From: Comamonadaceae bacterium
GTDB taxonomy: Bacteria > Pseudomonadota > Gammaproteobacteria > Burkholderiales > Burkholderiaceae_C
NCBI GenBank assembly: GCA_027488985.1
Contig: JAIYAR010000013.1
Coordinates: 248,001 to 312,000 of the forward strand
DNA length: 64,000 nt
Direction of reading: 5' to 3'
Shown: in pieces, positions 28,778 through 36,230 of the stretch
Layout of the letters: the number at the start of each line of letters is the position of its first letter
Numbering within the stretch: the stretch's first letter is position 1
The notes under the pieces: model-generated
Databases searched by the model: none
What the model saw: only the letters and a program-made list of their open reading frames with translations
Told to the model about the DNA's origin: nothing
Position numbers and translations under genes: made by a program

Positions 28778-31009
28778 ATGAGCGAGACAAGCCTCCCCGT
28801 GCACACCCACCACCGTATCTGCCCTCTGTGCGAGGCCTGCTGCGGGCTGGAAATCAAGGTTCAGGACCAGAAGGTCATCAGCATCCGCGGGCACGAGGCC
28901 GATGTGCTGAGCCGCGGCTATATCTGCCCCAAAGCCATTGCCCTCAAAGACCTGCACGAAGACCCGGACCGCCTGCGCACCCCGCTGATCAAGCGCAACG
29001 GCAAACACGAGCCTGCCACCTGGGACGAGGCCTTTGCCGAGATTGATAAGCGCCTCCCCTCACTGATGGCCGCGCATGGCAAACACGCTGTGGCCATGGC
29101 CGTGGGCAACCCCTCTGCCCACAAAATCGGCCTACTCACCTACTTCGGAAAACTGGCGCGCGCCATCGGCAGCCGCAACGTGTTTTCCGCCTCTACCCTG
29201 GACCAGATGCCCAAACAACTGGCCAGCGGCCTGATGTTCGGCCACTGGCTCTCCACTGCCCTGCCCGACATCAGCCGCACCGATTTGCTGGTGGTGATTG
29301 GCGCCAACCCGCTGGCCAGCAACGGCAGCATGTGGACGGTGCCTGACTTCAAGGGCAAAGCCAAAGCACTGCAGGCCCGAGGGGGCCAGCTCATCGTGAT
29401 CGACCCGCGCCGCACCGAAACAGCCGCCGTGGCCGACGCGCACCACTTCATCCGCCCGGGGGCCGACGTGTTTTTGCTGGCGGCCATGGTGCAGGTGCTG
29501 TTTGAGGAAAACTTGGTGAACCTGGGACGCGTGGCCCCTTGGGTACAAGGCACCGAGGAGGTTCGCGCAGCGGTAGCCGGCTTCACTCCCGAAGCTGCAG
29601 CCGCCCGTTGCGGCATGCCGGCCGACACTATCCGCAGCCTGGCGCGCAAGATTGCCAGCACGCCCAAAGCGGCGGTGTATGCCCGCATAGGCACTTGCAC
29701 CCAGCAATACGGCACGCTGGCGAGCTGGTTGGTGGATGTGCTCAACACCCTAACCGGCCACCTGGACATGGAAGGCGGCATGCTGTTTGCCAAATCTGCG
29801 GCCTTTGCCAGCAACACCGTGGGCAAGCCCGGTATTGGTAAAGGCGTGAGCACCGGCCGTCACCAGGCCCGCGTGAGCGGGGCGCCCGAGGTGTATGGCG
29901 AGCTGCCCATCACCTGCATGGCAGAAGAAATCGAAACACCCGGCGAAGGCCAGGTGCGTGCGCTGATCACCGTGGCCACCAACCCGGTACTCTCCAGCCC
30001 GGACGGCCCGCGCCTTGCCAAAGCGTTGGACTCGCTGGACTTCATGGTCAGCCTGGACATTTACCTGAACGAAACCACCCGTCATGCGGATGTGATCCTG
30101 CCCGGCCTTTCGCCGCTCGAAGACTTGCACTACGACGTGGCCTTCCCCCAGCTTTCATGGCGCAACCATGCACGCTACAGCGCACCCGTGCTGCCCCGCC
30201 CCGAAGGCCAGCCCGAGGAATGGCAGACCTTGCTCAAGCTCACTGCCATCGTGCAAGGCCAAGGCGCCCAGCAGGATGCCAACCTGCTGGACGACCAGCA
30301 GTTCGCCGATGACGCCAACCGCCTGTTCGGCCCCCATGCCGCTGCTGTGATCGCAGCAACCGGCAGCTTGCGCGGCCCCCAGCGCGGGCTGGACGTGGCA
30401 CTGCGCAGCGGCCCCTACGGCGACCAGTTCGGCCTGAGGCCTGAGGGTTTGAACCTTCAAAAGGTGATGGCGGCCAGCGGCAGCGGTGGCATTGACTTGG
30501 GCGAGCTACAACCCCGCATTCCCGAAATGCTGCGCACGCCCAGCGGCAAGGTAGAGCTCGCGCCGCCATTATTGCTACAAGATTTGGAGCGTGCCGCGCA
30601 GGATTTACGGGCGCCAGCGCCCGATTTGGTCATTATTGGAAGGCGCGATGTGCGCACCAACAACAGCTGGATGCACAACCTGCCGACGCTGGCCAAAGGC
30701 CCTTTCCGCTGTACTGCGCTGGTCCACCCCATTGACGCTGCGCGCTACGGAGTGCAGGACGGCGGCATGGCAACCTTGCGCAACGGACACCGCAGTGTGC
30801 AGGCCCAAATGCAATTCAGCAGCGACATGATGCCCGGCGTGGTGAGTCTGCCGCACGGCTGGGGCCACAACCTGCCGGGCGCGCAGTTGCGGGTGGCGGC
30901 AGAGCGCCCGGGCGCCAATATCAATGCGCTTCTGGATGATCAGTTGCGCGACCCGCTCTCGGGCAACGCGGTGCTGGGCGGCGTGGCCATCACCATGGAA
31001 GCAGCATGA
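28778..31009 (+). CDS. Molybdopterin-dependent oxidoreductase (formate dehydrogenase-like)
   Basis: A 743-residue protein of the DMSO reductase/formate dehydrogenase superfamily. The N-terminal [4Fe-4S] motif is ICPLCEACCG followed by the fourth Cys in GYICPKAIAL. Molybdopterin-binding blocks include VVIGANPLASNGSMW and IVIDPRRTETAAVADAHHFIRPGAD. The C-terminal cofactor-closing domain has RTNNSWMHNLP and SLPHGWGHN. No Tat signal is present, so it is cytoplasmic. The electron partner is not in the window. The substrate is uncertain: formate, nitrate and other substrates are all possible in this clade. Confidence 0.87.
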   Translation: MSETSLPVHTHHRICPLCEACCGLEIKVQDQKVISIRGHEADVLSRGYICPKAIALKDLHEDPDRLRTPLIKRNGKHEPATWDEAFAEIDKRLPSLMAAHGKHAVAMAVGNPSAHKIGLLTYFGKLARAIGSRNVFSASTLDQMPKQLASGLMFGHWLSTALPDISRTDLLVVIGANPLASNGSMWTVPDFKGKAKALQARGGQLIVIDPRRTETAAVADAHHFIRPGADVFLLAAMVQVLFEENLVNLGRVAPWVQGTEEVRAAVAGFTPEAAAARCGMPADTIRSLARKIASTPKAAVYARIGTCTQQYGTLASWLVDVLNTLTGHLDMEGGMLFAKSAAFASNTVGKPGIGKGVSTGRHQARVSGAPEVYGELPITCMAEEIETPGEGQVRALITVATNPVLSSPDGPRLAKALDSLDFMVSLDIYLNETTRHADVILPGLSPLEDLHYDVAFPQLSWRNHARYSAPVLPRPEGQPEEWQTLLKLTAIVQGQGAQQDANLLDDQQFADDANRLFGPHAAAVIAATGSLRGPQRGLDVALRSGPYGDQFGLRPEGLNLQKVMAASGSGGIDLGELQPRIPEMLRTPSGKVELAPPLLLQDLERAAQDLRAPAPDLVIIGRRDVRTNNSWMHNLPTLAKGPFRCTALVHPIDAARYGVQDGGMATLRNGHRSVQAQMQFSSDMMPGVVSLPHGWGHNLPGAQLRVAAERPGANINALLDDQLRDPLSGNAVLGGVAITMEAA
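30571..30621 (-). repeat. Possible degenerate repeat element inside the oxidoreductase
   Basis: Minus-strand reading shows loose similarity to the palindromic family (TTGCTA at one end, GCGCA and ATTTACGGGCGC further on). The match is too weak to be sure and may be chance in GC-rich coding sequence. It encodes the linker L-L-L-Q-D-L-E-R-A-A-Q-D-L-R-A-P before the C-terminal domain. Confidence 0.2.
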
Positions 31010-31051
31010 AGGTCGCCGACGATAGGTAAGCAAGTTTTGGAGGGGTTGACT

Positions 31052-31102
31052 CTATTCTCGAATTGAAAAGGCATTTAGGATGTCCGGACACATCGAGAAT
31101 AG
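31052..31102. promoter_or_regulatory. Long inverted repeat with inner palindrome upstream of solute-binding gene
   Basis: Perfect ten-base arms CTATTCTCGA (31052-31061) and TCGAGAATAG (31093-31102) are 31 bp apart. Inside is a second perfect palindrome, TGTCCGGACA (31081-31090). TTGACT at 31047-31052 could be a -35 box. The right arm ends 13 bp before the ATG, so the structure could be an operator or an RNA hairpin hiding the start. Confidence 0.5.
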
Positions 31103-31115
31103 GTTGGAAAGCCCC

Positions 31116-31868
31116 ATGAAAACAGCTTTGCGCTTGGTTACGGCCTGGCTGGTCATGTCCCTGACGTTGACCGCCTACGCCCTGACCTTCCGTGCTGCGA
31201 GCGATCCGTACCCACCTTATGGTGACCCCAAGCACCCCGATGGCGGCTTGGGTATCGAGATCATCCGTGCGGCCTACAAGACGCAAGGCCATGAGGTCAC
31301 GATGGAATATGTGCCTTGGGCCAGGGCCGAAGCGGGCGTCAAGAATGGCACTTACGACATCCTTCCCTTCACATGGAAGACGGATGCCCGCGAAAAAGTG
31401 CTGCTATTCAGCGCCCCGTTTGCTATAGGCAATGTCCGCTTCATCAAGCGCAAGGGCGACCCTTTCAATTTTCAGGGGATGGAAAGTCTGGAGGGTAAGC
31501 GCATAGGCGTGATTCAGGGCTATGGGTACAGCGATGCCTTTGCGCAATCCACCAGCTTTGTGCGGGAAAACGGGAAAGACCTTGCCACCAATGTCCAAAA
31601 ACTCTTGTTGAAACGCTTGGACCTGACGATCGAAGACGAGACTGTGGCACGCGCCGCCCTCTTTGCCGAGGGCCCGGAAGTTCTGGAACAGATTGAATTC
31701 GTGAAAACGCCTTTGGCGGTCAACCCCCTCTACATCACCGCGGGAATACAAAACCCGCTGGCTCAGGAAATCATCAGTGCCTTCAACAAGGGGCTGGAGA
31801 TCATCAAAGCCAATGGCACGTATGACCGGATCTTCAAAAAATACGGCGTAGAGCGTTCAGTACGCTAA
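31116..31868 (+). CDS. Periplasmic solute-binding protein (amino-acid type, SBP family 3)
   Basis: A 250-residue protein with a signal peptide (MKTALRLVTAWLVMSLTLTAYA) and a two-lobed extracellular solute-binding domain (FRAASDPYPPYGDPKHPDGGL, then GIEIIRAAYKTQ and LEGKRIGVIQGYGYSDAF). No lipobox is present, so it is soluble in the periplasm. No ABC permease or ATPase genes are adjacent, so it may be an orphan binding protein or serve a distant transporter. The start at 31116 is preferred over 31080 because it gives a proper signal peptide. Confidence 0.86.
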   Translation: MKTALRLVTAWLVMSLTLTAYALTFRAASDPYPPYGDPKHPDGGLGIEIIRAAYKTQGHEVTMEYVPWARAEAGVKNGTYDILPFTWKTDAREKVLLFSAPFAIGNVRFIKRKGDPFNFQGMESLEGKRIGVIQGYGYSDAFAQSTSFVRENGKDLATNVQKLLLKRLDLTIEDETVARAALFAEGPEVLEQIEFVKTPLAVNPLYITAGIQNPLAQEIISAFNKGLEIIKANGTYDRIFKKYGVERSVR

Positions 31869-31919
31869 TACGCCTCGGATTCATCCCGGGGCGAGGGCTT
31901 GTCTCGTTTGAGGGAAAAC

Positions 31920-32816
31920 CTATAGCAGTGCCTGCCCTGCCGCAATCACCACACTGCGGGTGAGGCGCTCCAGTTCCGGCAAGGGCTGCTGGGCGACTTG
32001 CCAATACAGAGGCACATCCAACGCGCGGCCCGGCACCAGCTCCACGAGCCGGCGCTTGTCCAAGTGCTCGTGTACCGAGAGAAGCGGGTTCATGCCCCAG
32101 CCCACATCGGCCAGCGCGGCATCCACAAAGGCCTGCGAGGAAGGAAGCCGGTGGGCCGGCAGCGCCACATCGCGGCGCAACTGACGACGCACCCAGCGCT
32201 CCTGCAGGCGGTCGTTGCGGTCAAACACGATGCTGGGCGCGCGGGCCAAGGTGTCGGCATTCACGCCCACAGCGAAGTGTTGTTGCATGAAAGCCGGCGA
32301 GGCAGTGGCGCAATAGCGTAAGGTCCCCAGCTTGCGCACTTTGCAGCCCTGCACCGCCTTGGCGTGCGATGTCACCGCCGCCAGCACATGGCCACGGCGC
32401 AGCCATTCGTTGGTCTGGTCCTGATCGTCCACCGCCACATCCAGTAGTACGCGGCTCTGCGCGCAGAAGTCGCGCATGGCAGTCACGAACCAGGTACTCA
32501 GGCTGTCGGCATTGATGGCAATGCGGATGGTGGTGTGCTCGGCCTGCGCGTCTTCCGGGGCCAAGGCCGGCAGGTCGCGCCGCAGATCGTGCTCCAGCAT
32601 GGCCACCGAATCCGCATGGCGGCAGATGCGGGCACCTGCCTCGGTAGCAGTGCACGGCTGCCCGCGCACGATGAGCACCGCCCCCACCCGCTCTTCCATC
32701 TGGCGGATACGTTGCGACACGGCCGAGGGCGTGATGTGCAGCGCTCGCGCTGCGCGCTCGAAGCTGCCTTCGCGCACCACAGCGGCGACAGTGGCAAGGA
32801 GTGTGGATTCCAGCAT
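31920..32816 (-). CDS. argP: LysR-family regulator ArgP
   Basis: A 298-residue LysR protein of the ArgP/IciA/LysG subfamily, which senses arginine or lysine and activates amino-acid export. The helix-turn-helix is REGSFERAARALHITPSAVSQRI near residues 15-37. Identity as ArgP rests on the characteristic N-terminus MLESTLLATVAAVV and on the divergent LysE-type exporter next door. The start at 32816 is set by homology; the frame extends upstream to 32882. Confidence 0.88.
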   Translation of the reverse strand: MLESTLLATVAAVVREGSFERAARALHITPSAVSQRIRQMEERVGAVLIVRGQPCTATEAGARICRHADSVAMLEHDLRRDLPALAPEDAQAEHTTIRIAINADSLSTWFVTAMRDFCAQSRVLLDVAVDDQDQTNEWLRRGHVLAAVTSHAKAVQGCKVRKLGTLRYCATASPAFMQQHFAVGVNADTLARAPSIVFDRNDRLQERWVRRQLRRDVALPAHRLPSSQAFVDAALADVGWGMNPLLSVHEHLDKRRLVELVPGRALDVPLYWQVAQQPLPELERLTRSVVIAAGQALL

Positions 32817-32855
32817 GATGCATCTCGATGAAGTTCGGCTAATTCCAGCGTAGCA

Positions 32856-32871
32856 GAATTCATGTGAATTC
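32856..32871. promoter_or_regulatory. ArgP-site candidate in argP/argO spacer
   Basis: GAATTCA (32856-32862) and TGAATTC (32865-32871) are perfect seven-base arms around TG, in the 81-bp divergent spacer and 26 bp before the exporter ATG. The symmetry and position suit a LysR-type regulator site. Assignment to ArgP is inferred. Confidence 0.5.
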
Positions 32872-32897
32872 CGGCACTTCAATCAGATACTTGCGCC

Positions 32898-33554
32898 ATG
32901 CAAGAAACCTCCGACTTCCTGGCCTCCCTCACCACCGCCCTGCCCAGCATCATGACCGGCTTGACCCTGAGCCTGTCGCTCATCATGGCCATTGGTGCGC
33001 AAAACACCTTTGTACTGCGGCAGGGTCTGCGCCGCGAGCACGTGGCCGCTGTGGTAGCCGTATGCGCTCTGCTGGATATCACCTTGATGACCATCGGCGT
33101 GAGCGGGCTAGCCGCCGCACTGGGTGAATATCCGCGCGCCCTGAATGCGCTGGCTTTGGCTGGTGCTGCTGTAGTGGGCTGGTATGGACTCTCCGCACTG
33201 CGCCGGGCGCTTGCGCCGCATGCCATGCATGCGCAGCTCCAGGGTGCGCCACAAACCCTGCGCAAAACGGTCATGCAGGTATTAACCATCAGCCTGCTGA
33301 ACCCTCATGTGTACCTGGACACGGTGATTCTGGTGGGCGCTGTGGGGGCCAAGCAGGCTGAAGGCACCCAGGGCTGGTTTTTGCTTGGGGCCGGAGGTGC
33401 CAGTGCGCTGTGGTTCATTACCCTCGGCTTCGGCGCGCGGCTGCTCAGCCCGCTGTTCGAACGCCCTGTTGCCTGGCGTGTGTTGGACCTGCTGGTCGCT
33501 GCGATGATGGGCTACATCGCCTACAGCTTGTGGGCGCAAGCAACGGTGCTGTAG
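32898..33554 (+). CDS. argO: LysE/ArgO-family amino-acid exporter
   Basis: A 218-residue inner-membrane exporter of basic amino acids. MTGLTLSLSLIMAIGAQNTFVLRQGL is the conserved first helix with the G-A-Q-N motif; LLNPHVYLDTVILVG is the matching motif of the second half. About six hydrophobic segments are visible. Divergence from argP supports export of arginine and/or lysine when they accumulate, for example after peptide uptake. Confidence 0.93.
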   Translation: MQETSDFLASLTTALPSIMTGLTLSLSLIMAIGAQNTFVLRQGLRREHVAAVVAVCALLDITLMTIGVSGLAAALGEYPRALNALALAGAAVVGWYGLSALRRALAPHAMHAQLQGAPQTLRKTVMQVLTISLLNPHVYLDTVILVGAVGAKQAEGTQGWFLLGAGGASALWFITLGFGARLLSPLFERPVAWRVLDLLVAAMMGYIAYSLWAQATVL

Positions 33555-33584
33555 GCTCAGCAGTCTTTCATCAAGGAGACGAAT

Positions 33585-33965
33585 ATGAATTGGTTGGATC
33601 TGGTCACGGTGCTCGCGATCGCGCAGTACCTCTGGTTTGGAGTGCTGGTGGGTCAAGCCCGTGGACGCTATGGCGTGAATGCTCCTGCTGTCACCGGCCA
33701 CGACATGTTTGAGCGCTACTACCGCGTGCAGATGAACACCCTGGAGCTGCTGGTACCTCTGGTGCCCGCCATGTACCTGGCAGCGCGCTATTGGTCACCC
33801 CTGTGGGTCGCTGCTGCAGGTGTGGTCTATATCGTGGGCCGCTTCATTTACCTGCGCGCCTATGTCTCCGATCCCAAAACACGCGCCCTGGGCTATTCAC
33901 TCAGCGCCCTTCCGTTGTTGGGCCTGTTGGCTGCGGTGATTGCAGGCGTGTTCATGGCGGCTTAA
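33585..33965 (+). CDS. MAPEG-family membrane protein
   Basis: A 126-residue protein with four hydrophobic helices, of the membrane-associated eicosanoid/glutathione-metabolism family. RYYRVQMNTLE carries the conserved RxxxNxxE glutathione-contact pattern. GGAGA sits before the ATG. It lies 30 bp after argO on the same strand, so it may share its transcript, though a functional link is not obvious. The substrate is unknown. Confidence 0.9.
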   Translation: MNWLDLVTVLAIAQYLWFGVLVGQARGRYGVNAPAVTGHDMFERYYRVQMNTLELLVPLVPAMYLAARYWSPLWVAAAGVVYIVGRFIYLRAYVSDPKTRALGYSLSALPLLGLLAAVIAGVFMAA

Positions 33966-33986
33966 GCGCCACTGCGGGCCGGAAAG

Positions 33987-34595
33987 TCAATCTTCCGGCC
34001 CGGCACCGGTCAGGTCTATCCAAGCCACTTGCCCGTTGCCTGCGTCGTTCAGGCGAGCCACCAATGCGGAAGCGGCGTGAGCGGGCAGCGCAAACTCCAG
34101 CTCCACCCGTTCACCGTGCTGCACCTCACCCAAGGCGGCACCGGCAGCGTCCAGCTCGCGGCGCACACGGCCCTCCAGAAGGTAGGGCACTGCGCACTTC
34201 AGCGCCTGCATTTTCACAATCGCTACTTTTTCGGCTTGCAACAAAGCCTGCGCCACCGTGTCGGTGTAGGCGCGCACCAACCCGCCAGCGCCCAGGTTCA
34301 CGCCGCCGTAGTAACGCACCACCGTGGCCAGCACGCCTTCGAGGTCCTGATGGCGCAGCACGTCCAACATCGGGCGCCCGGCGGTGCCGCTGGGCTCACC
34401 ATCGTCCACGGCCGCCGAATGCCCACCCGCCATCAGCGCCCAACACACATGCGTGGCGGTGGGGTGCTCGGCCCACAAGTCAGCCACCACCTTCTGCGCC
34501 GCAGCGCGGTCTGCCACCGCTTGCACGCGCCCTATGAAACGGCTCTTTTTGACGATGAGTTCGCTGTTGCTGGGTTTTGCTATCGTGTGCGCCAT
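33987..34595 (-). CDS. YigZ/IMPACT-family protein
   Basis: A 202-residue protein with the N-terminal IMPACT (UPF0029) fold, including KKSRFIGRV, HVCWAL, DDGEPSGTAGRPML and VVRYYGGVNLGAGGL, which are diagnostic, and a C-terminal YigZ-type domain. The family is linked to translation regulation and ribosome-related roles but the bacterial function is not defined. The start at 34595 (MAHTIAKPSN) is chosen; the frame extends to 34685. Confidence 0.92.
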   Translation of the reverse strand: MAHTIAKPSNSELIVKKSRFIGRVQAVADRAAAQKVVADLWAEHPTATHVCWALMAGGHSAAVDDGEPSGTAGRPMLDVLRHQDLEGVLATVVRYYGGVNLGAGGLVRAYTDTVAQALLQAEKVAIVKMQALKCAVPYLLEGRVRRELDAAGAALGEVQHGERVELEFALPAHAASALVARLNDAGNGQVAWIDLTGAGPED

Positions 34596-34641
34596 GGGTT
34601 GAGTGTAGATTCCGCCCGCCCCGTCACACTTCTTCGCAACC

Positions 34642-35361
34642 ATGCCCATGACCCGTCGCACCCGGTTTCTGCTCGCCCTGACCACCTTGCTCCTGGCGGC
34701 CCTCGCCGGTGGCGCCTATTGGCTGCATGGCAACCTGGACCGGCTGGTGCACCAGGCCGTTACCCGCTACGGCAGCGAGATCACCGGTGCGCCATTCAGT
34801 GTGGCAGCCGCCAGGTTGGAGCCCACCAATGGCCGCGGTGAGCTGCGGGGCCTGCGTATCGGCAACCCTGCTGGCTTCAAGACGCCGTATGCCGTACAGG
34901 CCGATCACATTGAGCTGGAGCTGGACCTCAGCTCGCTCGCCTCAGACGTGGTGGTGATCCGCAAGATTGCAGTCATCGCACCGGATGTGATTTACGAGAA
35001 AGGCGAGCGGCAAACCAACTTTGATGCACTGCAGGCGCAAATTGCCAAGGCCGTGGGCCAGTCTGCCAACAAAGGTCCCGGCAAGAAACTGATCGTGCAG
35101 GAGCTGGTGGTGCGCAATGCCCGCGCGCAAGTCAGCGCGGCATTCATGGTTGGCAAAACCGTGTCAGTCGCTTTGCCCGACCTGCTGCTGCGCGACTTGG
35201 GCAAAGCCGAGGGCGGCCTGACCCCGGCCCAGCTGGGCCAACGCATCGCCGGCGCCATGGAGAAGCGGCTGACGGCCGCGGTCAGCTTTGACAAGCTGCT
35301 CCAGTCGGTGGGTGGCGCCCTGAACCGCGCGGGTAACGCCTTGCAAGGCGTCTTCAAGTAA
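34642..35361 (+). CDS. AsmA-like membrane-anchored protein of unknown function
   Basis: A 239-residue protein with one N-terminal transmembrane segment (RFLLALTTLLLAALAGGAYWL) and a periplasmic part resembling the N-terminal repeat of AsmA/DUF748 proteins (GAPFSVAAARLEPTNGRGEL, IELELDLSSLASDVVVIRKI). AsmA-like proteins act in lipid transfer or outer-membrane biogenesis, but this one is short. The C-terminus is helical. Starts at 34642 and 34648 are both possible. Confidence 0.7.
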   Translation: MPMTRRTRFLLALTTLLLAALAGGAYWLHGNLDRLVHQAVTRYGSEITGAPFSVAAARLEPTNGRGELRGLRIGNPAGFKTPYAVQADHIELELDLSSLASDVVVIRKIAVIAPDVIYEKGERQTNFDALQAQIAKAVGQSANKGPGKKLIVQELVVRNARAQVSAAFMVGKTVSVALPDLLLRDLGKAEGGLTPAQLGQRIAGAMEKRLTAAVSFDKLLQSVGGALNRAGNALQGVFK

Positions 35362-35368
35362 AAGCCGC

Positions 35369-35416
35369 CTCTAGCGCCCGTCGAATATGCGCGAGTAGCT
35401 ATTTAATCGATAGCAA
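35369..35416 (+). repeat. Palindromic repeat element, copy 8
   Basis: It fills the 55-bp gap between the convergent AsmA-like gene and the efflux TetR gene. It reads CTAGCGCCCGTCGAATATGC then GCGAGTAGCTAT and CGATAGCAA. The second stem GCTAT-N7-ATAGC is perfect; the first is mismatched (GCCCG/CGAGT), a half-changed state next to the fully compensated copy 9. Confidence 0.88.
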
Positions 35417-36043
35417 TCAGACGACAGGCGATGTCTTCAGGCCGGCCAGGTAAGCGTCCAGCGTAGCCAGGCCCACGGCTTCCAGGTCAAAGGCTTGCGG
35501 ATCCAAGAGCCAGTTGTATTTGATACCACCCACCAGCGCAAACAGGCCGATGGTGGCGTTGCGCAGATGTGCATCCGCTTTGATGTGGCCCAGCTGCTGG
35601 GCTATCTGCAGCAGGCGCTGCATGTCGTCCATGCACTCGTTGCGGCCGCTGATCTTGCGCTGCTGCATTTCCTGCATTTCATCGACGTACTCCACTTTCT
35701 GCATCGCGATCTCGAACACGCGGCGCACTTGCGGTTCTGTTGCAACCTGGCGTAAAGCGGTGGCGGTGTTGCGGCGTATTTTGTCCAGCGGCCGAGCTTC
35801 GTCGTCCGGGGTAATTTCTGTCATGCGCGCCATCATCGGCAAGGTCACCCGCTCCATCATGGCGTGAAAGAGCTCGCCCTTGTTGTCGAAATGCCAGTAA
35901 ATGGCGCCGCGCGTCAAGCCGGCATCTTTGGCAATCTCCTGCAGGGAAGTGCGAGACACCCCGCGCTGGTGGAACACACGTTCTGCAGCGTCTAGGATCA
36001 ATTCGCGGGTGACCAGGGCATCTTCTTTGGTTTTGCGGGCCAT
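35417..36043 (-). CDS. TetR-family repressor of RND efflux (AcrR/TtgR type)
   Basis: A 208-residue TetR regulator. The helix-turn-helix is TSLQEIAKDAGLTRGAIYWHFDNKGELF (about 32-59), nearly the AcrR/TtgR/MexR consensus of efflux repressors. Divergent transcription from the RND adaptor and a perfect palindrome like the AcrR box in the spacer indicate it represses the efflux operon and itself and is released by drug-like ligands. Confidence 0.92.
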   Translation of the reverse strand: MARKTKEDALVTRELILDAAERVFHQRGVSRTSLQEIAKDAGLTRGAIYWHFDNKGELFHAMMERVTLPMMARMTEITPDDEARPLDKIRRNTATALRQVATEPQVRRVFEIAMQKVEYVDEMQEMQQRKISGRNECMDDMQRLLQIAQQLGHIKADAHLRNATIGLFALVGGIKYNWLLDPQAFDLEAVGLATLDAYLAGLKTSPVV

Positions 36044-36087
36044 GTTGTGACCTCATAGGAATGTGGGGGAATTGTAGTTTTTATAAA

Positions 36088-36109
36088 ACATACATTCGTG
36101 CATGTATGT
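36088..36109. promoter_or_regulatory. AcrR-type operator
   Basis: Perfect eight-base arms ACATACAT (36088-36095) and ATGTATGT (36102-36109) around TCGTGC. The E. coli acrAB AcrR box, as I recall it, has the same arms and a similar central hexamer. It lies between the TetR gene and the adaptor, overlapping the likely promoter region. Confidence 0.75.
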
Positions 36110-36230
36110 ATACTAACCATCATTGCCGCAGTCTGGTTCGCTATTTCTTGAGGGTTTGCCCTAGATCAAGCTGCCGGCGAAACGCTCCCCGATTTCCATC
36201 CCCACTACCTCTGTCACAAGGGAAAACTGT

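Noticed and set aside
33791..34537. 248-codon plus-strand frame over MAPEG and IMPACT genes
   Set aside because: Arg/Pro/Ala-rich shadow frame crossing two well-supported genes on different strands.
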